The notes beneath the pieces are model-generated. The model was not told the origin of the DNA, did no database searches, and saw only the letters and a program-made list of their open reading frames with translations. This document shows, piece after piece, positions 1 to 10,139 of a stretch of 64,000 nucleotides of DNA (position 1 is the stretch's first letter; every line of letters starts with the position of its first letter). The stretch is from Lachnospiraceae bacterium (GTDB lineage: Bacteria; Bacillota; Clostridia; Lachnospirales; Lachnospiraceae): contig JAQXVT010000053.1 of assembly GCA_029225065.1 (NCBI GenBank), positions 1-64,000 on the forward strand, given 5' to 3'. The position numbers were made by a program, and so were the translations under genes.

Positions 1-1034
1 ATCATCTGTGTGCTCTGCCCAGCCGGGACAAAGCGAGGAATGGTACGTAAGGCCCCCTCAGTGCGCAGGTGCTGATTTCTTATCTGCCAGAAATCTCCAC
101 TTGTTTGTACCAGACCGCTGTTCTCCCCATCCCCTTGCTCACATCCGGCAATATTTCTTTTTCCGACTTCTTTTATTTCTCTTTTTTGCCGGTCTTCTGC
201 TTTGCTTTCTGTTTCATGATCCTTCTTATATGGGCGTCTTCCTGAAGCGGTGCCATCTGCGTCTTTGTCTGCTCTCGTTTCCCCCGCATTTCTTTGCTTC
301 ATCGCCTCCACACAGTTGCTCTGTTTCTCTTCTTCCTTCTTTGCAGGAAGCGCTGCGCTCTTTGCTGCAATCTTCCTTTTTCCACCAGCCCGCCGCTCCT
401 CCGCCAGAACCTCCTGATCCGCATGGCGAAGCGTCTGAATCTGGCGCATCGGCTCCAGAATCCGTCTGCGCGTCTTATGCGGTGCGAGCAGCTTCAGGCT
501 CTCCGCGGTCGGAAGCTCCAGATTGATGCTGACGCGATCTGCCAGAAAGCCGATCTGAGTGACCATCTCCTGCGGCGCACCCGGAATCACCTTTACATGA
601 ATGTATCCCTCAAACTGATACTTTCTCCGCAGCAGATACAGCGTCTGATACAGCTCCTCCATCGTATACCTCGGCGTATGCAGGACACCGGAACTCAAAA
701 ACAGTCCTTCGATATAATTTCGCCGGTAAAATTCCATCGTCAGCATACAGACTTCTTCCGGTGTAAATGATGTCCGTACAGTATCATTTGACCATCGATT
801 GATGCAATAATGGCAATCAAAGATACACTCATTCGTAAACAGAATCTTTAACAGAGAAATGCATCTGCCGTCCGCCGAAAAAGTATGGCAGACTCCAGGT
901 GCCATGCAGTTTCCCATTCCGCTTCCGCTGCCCTTCCGATCCACTCCGCTCGACGTGCAGGCCACATCATATTTCGCGGCATCGGAGAGAATCTCCAGCT
1001 TTTGATACAGATCCAGTTCCTGTGTAATTACCAT
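1..1034 (-). CDS. Putative DNA modification/repair radical SAM protein (SplB-like, rSAM_link_UDG type), 3' truncated by window edge
   Basis: Hand translation of the reverse strand from ATG at 1034 (MVITQELDLYQKLEILSDAAKYDVACTSSG...) stays open to base 1. CX3CX2C motif in NECIFDCHYCINRW and a FVPAGQSTQMI block near the edge. Missing from ORF track because no stop lies in the window. Confidence 0.82.
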   Translation of the reverse strand, partial: MVITQELDLYQKLEILSDAAKYDVACTSSGVDRKGSGSGMGNCMAPGVCHTFSADGRCISLLKILFTNECIFDCHYCINRWSNDTVRTSFTPEEVCMLTMEFYRRNYIEGLFLSSGVLHTPRYTMEELYQTLYLLRRKYQFEGYIHVKVIPGAPQEMVTQIGFLADRVSINLELPTAESLKLLAPHKTRRRILEPMRQIQTLRHADQEVLAEERRAGGKRKIAAKSAALPAKKEEEKQSNCVEAMKQRNAGETRADKDADGTASGRRPYKKDHETESKAEDRQKREIKEVGKRNIAGCEQGDGENSGLVQTSGDFWQIRNQHLRTEGALRTIPRFVPAGQSTQM

Positions 1035-1149
1035 TTTGCACCTCCATACCGAATTCATAATCAGAACTTTTGTTCTGAACTTATGTTCTTATTTTAGCAC
1101 AAACGTTCGAAAATGCAAGCGTTTTTTACACTTTTCCATTTTTTTCAAA

Positions 1150-1180
1150 TAAAAAATCCGCTGCATCCCTGCAACGGATC
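1150..1180 (-). terminator. Rho-independent terminator after the antiporter gene
   Basis: Minus strand ATCCGTTGCAGGGATGCAGCGGATTTTTTATTT. Confidence 0.65.
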
Positions 1181-1188
1181 TTTTCTCT

Positions 1189-2157
1189 CTACATCACAAA
1201 CTGAAGTACGCAAAACGCCGCGTAAATACAAAGCAGCAGCACGCCCTGCACTCTGGAAAGCTTTCCGCGAATCAGTGCCGGAACAGTGAGCAGCAGCATC
1301 ACGGCAAACATGACCGGGATATCCAGTACAAGGGACGCCGGATGGCCGAAGAGCACCGACTCTGCCGGAATCGAAAACGGTGCAAGCGCCACCGACACAC
1401 CGCTCACCAGTACCAGATTGAACAGATTTGCTCCGATGACATTTCCAAGTGAAAGTGCGCCGTGTCCCTTTGCCAGAGAAGTGATCGCCGTCACAAGCTC
1501 CGGCAGAGATGTGCCAAGTGCCACAAAGGTCAGTGCAATAACGGATTCCGGTACACCGAGCGCCTGCGCGATCAGCGTGCCGTTATCTACAAGCAGATTC
1601 GCACCAATTGCGATCAGTGACGCGCCGATAACCAGAAGGCCAATATTTTTTCCGGTCGAATTTTCATTTTTCTCTGCCTCTTCGACTTCGGCTGCCTGCT
1701 CCGGATTCGCCTTCATCTGTTTTACCGAGACAATCATATACACAACAAAAATCAGAAGCATCACGATACCGACCGGACGGCTGAAATATCCGGTAAAATA
1801 GGCAACGCCTGCATAGATCACTGCTGCCGTGAAAAAGAACAGGACAGGTGTGCGAAGCGTCTTCTTATTGACAGCTCCCGGGCGGATTGCAATGGTCAGT
1901 GCCGCAATCAACGCCGTGTTACAAATGACCGATCCGATTGCATTTCCATAGGCAATCTCTCCGTGACCGGTCAGCGCCGAGGTCGTGGATACCATAACCT
2001 CCGGAAGCGTCGTTCCGATGGAAACGACCGTCGCTCCGATCAAAAGCTCCGGCAGATGAAATTTTCGTGCGATCCCCGTCGCGCCGTCCACAAACCAGTC
2101 GCCGCCCTTAATCAGACACAGCAGACCAACAATAAACAATAATACTGGAATTACCAT
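1189..2157 (-). CDS. Calcium/sodium antiporter (CaCA family, YrbG-like)
   Basis: Duplicated G-N-xx-GS motifs (YGNAIGSVICNTALI, LGNVIGANLFNLVLV), multiple TM segments. Confidence 0.9.
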   Translation of the reverse strand: MVIPVLLFIVGLLCLIKGGDWFVDGATGIARKFHLPELLIGATVVSIGTTLPEVMVSTTSALTGHGEIAYGNAIGSVICNTALIAALTIAIRPGAVNKKTLRTPVLFFFTAAVIYAGVAYFTGYFSRPVGIVMLLIFVVYMIVSVKQMKANPEQAAEVEEAEKNENSTGKNIGLLVIGASLIAIGANLLVDNGTLIAQALGVPESVIALTFVALGTSLPELVTAITSLAKGHGALSLGNVIGANLFNLVLVSGVSVALAPFSIPAESVLFGHPASLVLDIPVMFAVMLLLTVPALIRGKLSRVQGVLLLCIYAAFCVLQFVM

Positions 2158-2160
2158 TCG

Positions 2161-3636
2161 TTACTCTCCTTTTTCACTTTTTCCAAACACAGCCTTCGCC
2201 TTTGCAAGCCCGTCACCAAGCTCCTCCATCGTCCGCTCGTAGGAATTCTTCGCGTCATCTCCCAGATCAGTGATACCAGTCTTTTCTGCAAGCCCGTCCA
2301 CATCATCCAGCGGAAGAATGTAATATTTTGAACCATTTTCCTGGAAACGGTATACCCAGGTCGGCAGAATATCCACATCTTTTATCGTTACGTTTCCTGC
2401 CGTATCCTGATGCAGGGAAAGTGTCACCATGACACCGTCCTCCGTGTGGCCGGTCGGCATCTCATTCGTCATCAGATACGTTCTCTGGTTGCTCAGCGCA
2501 TTGCCCTCCGAGAAAATACAGAACATCTGATGTCCGTCCAATGCATTTTCAAACACATCGATCGGCTGAAGACAGTGCGGATGCCCTCCAATCAGCGCAT
2601 CCACGCCAAGATCACAGAGCTTCTGCGCAATCTCGCGCTGCTCATCTGATTCCGTCAGATGATATTCCAGACCCCAGTGCATATTTGCCACAATAAACTG
2701 CGCACCGTCCGCCCGCATATCTTTTATGTTCTGCGCTGCTTCCTGATAAAAGGTATCCAGATCGTCATAATCAAAGCTGTTGATCAGATCCCAGTCCTTC
2801 TCTTCCAGCGGAATTCCGTTCAAATTCACACCTGTTCCGGTCGTCTCATAGACGTAATCCATAAATCCGATCTTCACGCCGTCCACATCTGCGATATAAT
2901 ACCGTTTGTCTGCGGTCGTCTGACGCATTCCCGTATATGCAATGCCGTCCTTCTCATAAACCTCCATCGTGCGGTGAAACGCCGAAGAAAGCCCGTCGTA
3001 GGAATGATTCGTTGCAAGCATCTGCAGATCCACACCGCTGTCCCGGATATTTTCAATGATGACATCCGGCGACTTAAAATTCGGATAACCGGAATAGCCA
3101 AGCTCCGGTCCGCCAAGAGTTCCCTCAAACTCACATGTCATAAAATCCGGTGCACTGTAATACGGGGTGATATATTTGTACACCGACGAATAATCATAGT
3201 TGCCATTCGCATCTACATACGAGGAAATAAAAGGCGAATGCAGCAGCATACAGCCTGTGCTTCCGATCGTAACATCCTTTTCCGCGTACACAGCTCCCGT
3301 CTCTGTTTCCGTCTCCACCACCGCGGCCGGAGCAGATGCCGGATGCCCGGTAAACAGTTTTCCGATCCCGCGCACCATGATACCGATGAAAAATAGAAAA
3401 AGCGCAGCCACCGCGGCCACGATCGCTATAAGTACCATCCTGCGCTTCTTTTCCCTCTCAAGATGCACCTGGTAGTGCTTCGGCGACATCGTTTCTTTCA
3501 GATGCGCTTCCCACTTTTTCTGTTTTTCCATCCGCTTTTTCTGTTCTTTTATAAAATTCCTGATAAAATCCGCCGGTGCCGTTTTCCTTACAGCAGTTTT
3601 CCTTTTTCCGGCCTTTTTTGCGGTTTTCTCTTCCAT
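2161..3636 (-). CDS. CapA family protein (poly-gamma-glutamate capsule synthesis-like metallophosphatase fold), N-terminal TM anchor
   Basis: GSTGCMLLHSPF..., FEGTLGG, MLATNHSYD, NMHWGLEY, DALIGGHPHCLQPID. Confidence 0.88.
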   Translation of the reverse strand: MEEKTAKKAGKRKTAVRKTAPADFIRNFIKEQKKRMEKQKKWEAHLKETMSPKHYQVHLEREKKRRMVLIAIVAAVAALFLFFIGIMVRGIGKLFTGHPASAPAAVVETETETGAVYAEKDVTIGSTGCMLLHSPFISSYVDANGNYDYSSVYKYITPYYSAPDFMTCEFEGTLGGPELGYSGYPNFKSPDVIIENIRDSGVDLQMLATNHSYDGLSSAFHRTMEVYEKDGIAYTGMRQTTADKRYYIADVDGVKIGFMDYVYETTGTGVNLNGIPLEEKDWDLINSFDYDDLDTFYQEAAQNIKDMRADGAQFIVANMHWGLEYHLTESDEQREIAQKLCDLGVDALIGGHPHCLQPIDVFENALDGHQMFCIFSEGNALSNQRTYLMTNEMPTGHTEDGVMVTLSLHQDTAGNVTIKDVDILPTWVYRFQENGSKYYILPLDDVDGLAEKTGITDLGDDAKNSYERTMEELGDGLAKAKAVFGKSEKGE

Positions 3637-3925
3637 ATTTATACTACTTTCTTTCCCCGGTCAGCAACCTGTTTTCTCCCGCCTGACCATCTTTCTCTGT
3701 TTGTAACTGCCCTAGAACGTGTTTGAAAAATCATTCCCGCAATCTAATTGGCTCATAAGGGATCCTTCCGCAGGCTTTTCCCTCCTCCTGAGAGTGTACG
3801 CCCCACTTTGCGGTATATTTCGCCTTCATTCGGTTGACGTAGCCCGGATCTGATTTCACCACTCCACGCTCACTGCTCATTGCAATAAAAGCAGAGGCTC
3901 GATTTAGTTAAAAAACACCACCGTC

Positions 3926-4144
3926 TCAGCAGCTCTCCAGTGCCTCAAGAAATGCATTCAGTCTTGCCAGAAGCAGTTCCGTCTCAATTCCATGCACCTG
4001 TGCCGCTTCCTCAACCGTTTCCATCTGGGAAGACGGACATCCGATGCAGTGCATACCGCCTGCTATCAGTACCGGCGCAAGTCCCTCGTTGATCTGCAGC
4101 AGTTCTCCGATTGTCATATCCTTTGTGATTACCGTTGATGCCAT
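3926..4144 (-). CDS. DUF1858 domain-containing small redox-disulfide protein
   Basis: MxxGxHCxGCPSSQMETVEEAAQVHG pattern. Confidence 0.85.
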   Translation of the reverse strand: MASTVITKDMTIGELLQINEGLAPVLIAGGMHCIGCPSSQMETVEEAAQVHGIETELLLARLNAFLEALESC

Positions 4145-4414
4145 TGCTGTTTCCTCCTTCTATTCTCTCATGTTTCCTTTTTGTCAAAGCTGCGCCTTAT
4201 TATAGTACGTTTTCAGATTGGTTTCAAGGCGCTGTGCTCCCTAACCTGCCAAGTTTTGACATTCTTTAGATTTCGTAATATTCCGTAACATTTTCGTCAT
4301 TTTTCCGTCGTTGTTTTCCCAGAAATACAAGAAAGACATTGCAATATTTCGCTTTTTGTATTAGAATAAGAAAAAGATTCCGAGAGGTAATCATTATAAA
4401 AGGAGGATAATATC

Positions 4415-4585
4415 ATGGCATATGTTATTTCTGATGAGTGTGTAGCTTGCGGAACATGCGCAAGCGAGTGCCCGGCAGACGCTATCTCTGAAGGAGATGG
4501 AAAGTACGTCATCGACGCTGATGTCTGTCTTGAGTGCGGTACATGTGAAGCAGCTTGCCCGACTGGCGCAATCTCTGCTGAATAA
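4415..4585 (+). CDS. 2[4Fe-4S] ferredoxin, 56 aa
   Basis: MAYVISDECVACGTCASECPADAISEGDGKYVIDADVCLECGTCEAACPTGAISAE; two CxxCxxCxxxCP motifs, AGGAGG upstream. Below the ORF-track length cutoff. Confidence 0.95.
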   Translation: MAYVISDECVACGTCASECPADAISEGDGKYVIDADVCLECGTCEAACPTGAISAE

Positions 4586-4603
4586 TTCGTACCAGAGTGA
4601 AAA

Positions 4604-4634
4604 GGACATCCCTTTCAAAAGGGATGTCTTTTTT
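4604..4634. terminator. Bidirectional terminator between ferredoxin (+) and MerR gene (-)
   Basis: GACATCCCTT-TCAA-AAGGGATGTC with flanking T/A tracts. Confidence 0.85.
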
Positions 4635-5559
4635 TACTGCCAAATCGCTTCCAGATCCGCTTCCACAGCCCGCCTTTTGTCTCCTGCTCCGCTGCCGCTT
4701 CCCCAAACGCTTCCAGAATCGCATCCAGCTGAAGTTCCAGTTCCTCCCGGATCAGCTCTGTCACTGCAAGCTCCAGCTTTTCATTCTGGTCCGCGACTGC
4801 CTCGCGGATAATGCGCCTTAAGATCTTCTCAAACTCGGCCATCGTCTCGGATTCATTTGTGATTACTTCGTATTCCAGGTGATCCTCCGCTTCCTCCTGG
4901 GATTCCTGTTCTTGTCTGGCTTCTGTTCTATCATTCCTTTCCTCCTCATTTTTACTTCGGCCTCTGTTCCAGGCAGTATCTTTCCTGGTTTCATCCGAAT
5001 TTCTTTCCTCTGAGCATTTGTTTTTGCCACTTCCACCTTCGCATGTTTCACTTCCATTTTCCTCTGGTTTTTGCTGCGCATTTCCGATTTCTTCACCTGT
5101 ATTTTTTCCCAATCTGTGCCATCTGTTTCCAGCTTCTTCATTCATATTTTTTTTCGATTTCTTCCCGTCATACCTGGCATCTTCTTTTCCTGTGCACCTC
5201 CGGTTTTTCTCCGTACTGCACGCCTCTGTTATTTCTTCCTGCATGCGATCCGGCTGATCCTCTCTAACAAGCTCCGCCGCCCCCGTCTGCATCAGACTCG
5301 CCATCAGCCGCTCCCACTCGGTCATTCCATCATCATGCGCCCCGCCAAGCAGCAGACGAATCGCTTTCAGTCCAATCCCCTGCGCCTTGAGTTCTTTCAC
5401 CTGCCGAAACAGTCGGATATTTTCCTCGGAATAGAGGCGATAGCCCTGCTTCGTTCGCCCGACCGTGATTCCAAGTTCTTCCTCCCAGTAACGCAGAACA
5501 TGCGACTCAACGCCAATAAGCCGCACTGCTTCCTGCACCTGATAATTCCGTTCCTCCAT
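4615..5559 (-). CDS. MerR family transcriptional regulator with long charged C-terminal region
   Basis: YQVQEAVRLIGVESHVLRYWEEELGITVGRTKQGYRLYSEENIRLF. Confidence 0.9.
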   Translation of the reverse strand: MEERNYQVQEAVRLIGVESHVLRYWEEELGITVGRTKQGYRLYSEENIRLFRQVKELKAQGIGLKAIRLLLGGAHDDGMTEWERLMASLMQTGAAELVREDQPDRMQEEITEACSTEKNRRCTGKEDARYDGKKSKKNMNEEAGNRWHRLGKNTGEEIGNAQQKPEENGSETCEGGSGKNKCSEERNSDETRKDTAWNRGRSKNEEERNDRTEARQEQESQEEAEDHLEYEVITNESETMAEFEKILRRIIREAVADQNEKLELAVTELIREELELQLDAILEAFGEAAAEQETKGGLWKRIWKRFGSKKRHPF

Positions 5560-6045
5560 GAAGCTTTCTCCCCTTTCACACTCCCGGATTTTTCAGTTTC
5601 CGAAAGTTTTGATCCCTTTTTCTCTGCTTTTCTGCCGTTTACCTGATATACAGTTTCCTTTTTCTCTCTCCTTTTACCTATTTTCCTGCATTCACTCATA
5701 CTTCACATTTTTGTTTTCGCAGCATTACAATTCAGAAATCCATGACAACCTCAGTATTCGCAGCTCTTATACCTATCTTATGAAGCTTGTCCTCATTTTA
5801 GAACCAACTCCTATATCAAAACGAATATTCGCAACAAAAGCAGGACCCCGCCTGACTCAGGCAAATGTTTCGGAAGCGCGCAAAAAAGCCCTCTCTGTTT
5901 CCGCTTCCTTGCAAAGCGGGCCACAGGAGGACTCATTTCTGTCTTTTCTATTATTCTATGATATGATGTCAGCGTCAACATTCTTTGCCCCTGACTTGAT
6001 ACCATGGACTACTTCGCAGCAATGCTGCTGCAGGAATATAAAATC

Positions 6046-7374
6046 CTATTTCTGCATATTTGCAAATTTCGTGAACGCCGGCAGCCATGCCAGCTCCACC
6101 GTACCGATTGAACCGTTTCTCTGCTTGGCAATAATGACCTCCGCCACGTTCTTCTTGTCGGTATCGTGATTGTAATAGTCATCGCGGTACAAAAACATTA
6201 CGACGTCGGCATCCTGCTCGATCGCTCCAGACTCTCGCAGGTCGGAGAGCATCGGTCGGTGATCGGGACGCTGCTCCACGGCACGGGACAGCTGTGACAA
6301 TGCCACCACCGGCACCTGCAGTTCCCTCGCGATCTCCTTTAAGGAACGCGAAATATCCGAAATCTCCTGCTGACGCGATTCTGCTCTGCGGCTTCCCGTC
6401 ATCAGCTGCAGGTAGTCGATCATGATAATGCCAAGATTGTGCTCCAGCTTATATTTTCTGCACTTGCTGCGCAGATTTGCAACGGAGATACCCGGCGTAT
6501 CGTCGATAATCAGGTTTGATTTTCCGATAATTCCGGCAGCCTCGATCAGGCTGGACCAGTCGCTGTCGCTTAAGTTTCCGGTACGCAGATTCTGCGCCTC
6601 GACGTGCGATTCCAGAGAGAACCGTCGATTCACCAGCTGTTCCTTTGACATCTCCAGACTGAAAATGGCAACCGTCTCATTGCTGTGAAACGCCATATAC
6701 TCTGCGATGTTGAGCACGAACGCCGTCTTTCCCATGGACGGACGCGCCGCAATCAGAATCAGGTCGGAATTCTGGAATCCGGCTGTCTTATAATCGAGAT
6801 CAATAAAGCCGGTCGCGTGTCCGGTGACATTTCCCTTCGTCCGGCTCGCCGCCTCGATCTTGTCGAGCGCATTTAATACGACATCCTTGATCGGCACAAA
6901 GTCATCGTTTGTCTTTCGCTGCAGCACCTGGAAGATCTTCTTTTCGGTATCCTCCATGATCTCATCCACGCTATCCTTTCCGGCGTAGCACGCGGATGCG
7001 ATTTCCTCATTTACTTTAATCAGTCTGCGCAGCGCTGCTTTTTCCGCCACGATCTCCGCATAGGATTTTACATTGACCGAGGTCGGCACCGCGGTAATCA
7101 GTTCTCCGGCAAATTCCAGGCTGCTGATCTCCGGCGGTACATCCTTTTCCCGAAGCCGGTTCTGCAGTGTCACAAGGTCGACCGGGCTGTTCTCCGTGTA
7201 CAGCTCCACCATCGCCTCAAACAGAATTCCATACTGTTTCTGGTAAAAATCCTCCGTCGTCAGGATCTCTGACGCGATCGTGATCGCATCGCGGTCCATC
7301 AGCATCGCGCCGATGACGGACTGCTCCGCCTCGACACTGTGCGGCATGACCCGTTTCAGCAAGGTCTCATCCAC
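6046..7374 (-). CDS. dnaB: Replicative DNA helicase
   Basis: VEAEQSVIGAML, AARPSMGKTAFVLNIA, DYLQLM, LSQLSRAVEQRPDHRPMLSDLRESGAIEQDAD. Confidence 0.97.
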   Translation of the reverse strand: MDETLLKRVMPHSVEAEQSVIGAMLMDRDAITIASEILTTEDFYQKQYGILFEAMVELYTENSPVDLVTLQNRLREKDVPPEISSLEFAGELITAVPTSVNVKSYAEIVAEKAALRRLIKVNEEIASACYAGKDSVDEIMEDTEKKIFQVLQRKTNDDFVPIKDVVLNALDKIEAASRTKGNVTGHATGFIDLDYKTAGFQNSDLILIAARPSMGKTAFVLNIAEYMAFHSNETVAIFSLEMSKEQLVNRRFSLESHVEAQNLRTGNLSDSDWSSLIEAAGIIGKSNLIIDDTPGISVANLRSKCRKYKLEHNLGIIMIDYLQLMTGSRRAESRQQEISDISRSLKEIARELQVPVVALSQLSRAVEQRPDHRPMLSDLRESGAIEQDADVVMFLYRDDYYNHDTDKKNVAEVIIAKQRNGSIGTVELAWLPAFTKFANMQK

Positions 7375-7398
7375 AGCATTTTCCTCCCTGCACTTCGC

Positions 7399-7845
7399 TT
7401 ACGCCTCTACCACGTGAACACGCATTTTCGCGGTCACCTTTGTGTGGAGCTTGATGCCGATCTCCGTGTAGCCAAGTGCCTTCACCGGTGCATCCAGCAG
7501 AATTTTTTTCTTGTCAATCTCATAGCCGAGCTGCTTTTTGATCTCCTCTGCGATCTCCTTCGTGGAAACGGAACCGAAGACTCTTCCACCCTCGCCTGCC
7601 TTTACGCTGACCTTTACTTCCTTGTCCTTCATTTCCTCTGCAAGTGCCTGCGCTGCGGCAAGATTTTCCTGCGCTACCTTCTCAGCATTTGCCTTCTGAA
7701 GCTTGAGATCGTTCATGTTCTGTCCGGTTGCCTCTTTGCCGAGACCTTTTTTCAGCAGCATGTTGCGTGCATAACCGTCGCTTACATTTACCACTTCACC
7801 TTTTTTGCCGAGTGCCTTTACATCCTGTAATAAAATAACCTTCAT
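7399..7845 (-). CDS. rplI: 50S ribosomal protein L9
   Basis: [35 protein letters not shown]. Confidence 0.97.
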   Translation of the reverse strand: MKVILLQDVKALGKKGEVVNVSDGYARNMLLKKGLGKEATGQNMNDLKLQKANAEKVAQENLAAAQALAEEMKDKEVKVSVKAGEGGRVFGSVSTKEIAEEIKKQLGYEIDKKKILLDAPVKALGYTEIGIKLHTKVTAKMRVHVVEA

Positions 7846-7847
7846 AA

Positions 7848-9914
7848 TTAAATCGCTCCTTCTTTCGTCATCTGTGTCAGTACTTCTTTTAATTTCTGCC
7901 GCGCACCATCCAGATCCGTACCGGTCAGCTGCGCTCCGGCGATGTTCATATGACCGCCGCCGCCAAGCCGCTCCATGATGATCTGTACGTTGACCTCATC
8001 GATTGAACGCGCACTGATAAAGATCTTTCCATTATAATCGGTGAGCACAAACGATGCTTTCACACCGATGATGTTGAGCAGCTCGTTCGCCGCCTGCGCG
8101 CCGACGACGTTCGGACTCTCGAGTCCCTCACTTGGGCAGACGCTGATTGCATAACAGCCCATAAAGGCCTCCGCGTGGCGCACCGCCTCTGCACGTGCCT
8201 TGTACGTCTCCATATCGTTTCGGAATGCCTTGCGCACCCGTGTCACATCCGCACCGTAGCGGCGCAGGAATGCTGCCGCTTCAAAAGTACGCATACCGGT
8301 CTTCGCCACAAAATTGTTTGTATCGATGATGATTCCCGCATAAATCGTATCCGCCTCATATGGCTTTAACTTGATACCATCATCATAATACTGCAGGATC
8401 TCCGAGATCATCTCACACGCCGAGGAAGCCGACGGCTCAATGTACGACAGTGATGCATTTTCAATCTTCTCTGTCGTCTGTCTGTGATGATCGAGCACAA
8501 CAATCGTCCGTGTCAGATACAGGATTTCCTCACATTCTGCGATGCTTGGCCGGTTCGCATCCACAACCACCACCACTGTATTCTGGTTTGTCATCTCAAT
8601 TGCCTGTTCATGGGTGATAAAGACCTTCGCATAGGATTCGTCCTTTTCCTTGAGCATACTCACCCAGGAACGAATGCTGCTGTTGAGATCCCCAAGTACA
8701 ATGTATGCCGGCTTATCTGCCTGCATCGCAGCCCTGCATACACCAACGCAGGCTCCAAGTGAATCGATATCCGTGTTTTTATGGCCCATTACGATCACCT
8801 GCTCACGCGCGGCGATCATTTCGCGAAGTGCCTGTGCCTTTACACGGGCACGCACACGCGTATTCTTCTCGGAATGCTGCGTCTTTCCGCCGAAAAACGC
8901 CATCTTATCCTTGTCCTTTACAACGGCCTGATCGCCACCACGCGCCAGCGCCATCTCCATCGCTACTCGGGCGGCCTCAAAATTCTGTGCGTATCCGCCG
9001 TTGTTGAGTCCGATGCCGATGCTGACTGTCGCTGCAATCGAGTTGCCAATGTTGACCGTCTTGACATCTTCGAGCACCGTAAACCGGTCATCCTCCAGCT
9101 GATCCAACCCCTTGCGGTTGATGACAAGGAGATATTTGTCCTTTTCCAGCTTTTTGATCAGGCCGTCTGCCGAGCAGATGTACTTTGTGATCCGTCGATC
9201 CACCAGAGCCTCCAGCATCGAACGGCGCACATCCTCCACGCTTTCCATGACTTCGTCATAGTTATCCACATACAGAAGTCCTACCACTGCAGTCTGTTCA
9301 TAATTCTCCTGCATATACCAGGAAAGCTCCGTCGTGTCAAGAAAACTCATTGCGATTGCACAGCACTCACCATTTAACAGTTCTACCGCATCGCTTCCCT
9401 GCACAACCTCCTCCAGGGAGATCCGACGCATCGTTACGCGATATTTTTTGCCGTCATAATCAATATCCACAATACGATCTTCCTGATCCAGCGGAAAATG
9501 TGCGGAATTGATCTGCGGAAAGATCGACGTGATGTTCTTATGGTAATCCTTCTTTTTTCCGGTCATCTCCGCGAGCCGGTCATTCATCCGAAGAATCCGG
9601 CCGTCTGTCTGCACCAGACCGTACGGAATCGACATATCCTTCAAAAGCGTGCGCTCCACGCCGCTGTACTGCGCTGCAAAATCCAGCAGCTCACTCAAAA
9701 CACGCGGCCGGTAATACAGATAAATTCCGATAATCGTCAGATACAGAATAATCGTAAACCCACCGACGATCACGCCAGCCAGCGTATTGATGTACAGCAC
9801 CACCGCTGTCAGAACAAGCAGCAGCAGCACAACGACCACGCACCAGTACCAGTGGCGCATCAGCTTGCCGCTGTACTTGAGCTGCATTTTATTTTTTATC
9901 TTGTCATTTTCCAT
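7848..9914 (-). CDS. gdpP: DHH family phosphoesterase, GdpP-like c-di-AMP phosphodiesterase
   Basis: Two N-terminal TM, degenerate GGDEF, DHH (VLDHHR), [12 protein letters not shown]; adjacent to rplI and dnaB. Confidence 0.93.
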   Translation of the reverse strand: MENDKIKNKMQLKYSGKLMRHWYWCVVVVLLLLVLTAVVLYINTLAGVIVGGFTIILYLTIIGIYLYYRPRVLSELLDFAAQYSGVERTLLKDMSIPYGLVQTDGRILRMNDRLAEMTGKKKDYHKNITSIFPQINSAHFPLDQEDRIVDIDYDGKKYRVTMRRISLEEVVQGSDAVELLNGECCAIAMSFLDTTELSWYMQENYEQTAVVGLLYVDNYDEVMESVEDVRRSMLEALVDRRITKYICSADGLIKKLEKDKYLLVINRKGLDQLEDDRFTVLEDVKTVNIGNSIAATVSIGIGLNNGGYAQNFEAARVAMEMALARGGDQAVVKDKDKMAFFGGKTQHSEKNTRVRARVKAQALREMIAAREQVIVMGHKNTDIDSLGACVGVCRAAMQADKPAYIVLGDLNSSIRSWVSMLKEKDESYAKVFITHEQAIEMTNQNTVVVVVDANRPSIAECEEILYLTRTIVVLDHHRQTTEKIENASLSYIEPSASSACEMISEILQYYDDGIKLKPYEADTIYAGIIIDTNNFVAKTGMRTFEAAAFLRRYGADVTRVRKAFRNDMETYKARAEAVRHAEAFMGCYAISVCPSEGLESPNVVGAQAANELLNIIGVKASFVLTDYNGKIFISARSIDEVNVQIIMERLGGGGHMNIAGAQLTGTDLDGARQKLKEVLTQMTKEGAI

Positions 9915-10139
9915 CGCTTCTGCCTTCCTGCCGGTAAATCCTCTGCTTATCTTACCGTATCTTTCCCGGCTCTGTAAAACGGACCTTCGTAATCCGCTGT
10001 CGCTTCGCGTTTCATTGCTTCCCGTTTTTTGCTTTCTCTTTTTTGTTTTCTGTCACTTTTTCCTTAATTCATTCCCTGCAGCCTGAACTTTTGCTGCCGT
10101 CCATTTTACCATATCCAGAGGAAGATGGGAAGTAGTTTC

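Noticed and set aside
8-770. Plus-strand ORFs of 172 and 158 aa
   Set aside because: Antisense shadows of the minus-strand radical SAM gene, which has clear family motifs across the same bases.
3711-3910. Possible transposon remnant
   Set aside because: Only short repeat-like motifs are visible; no transposase fragment found in any frame of the ORF track.
5558-6169. 203-aa plus-strand ORF between merR and dnaB
   Set aside because: Low-complexity composition, no RBS, overlaps the dnaB 3' end; no protein family resemblance.
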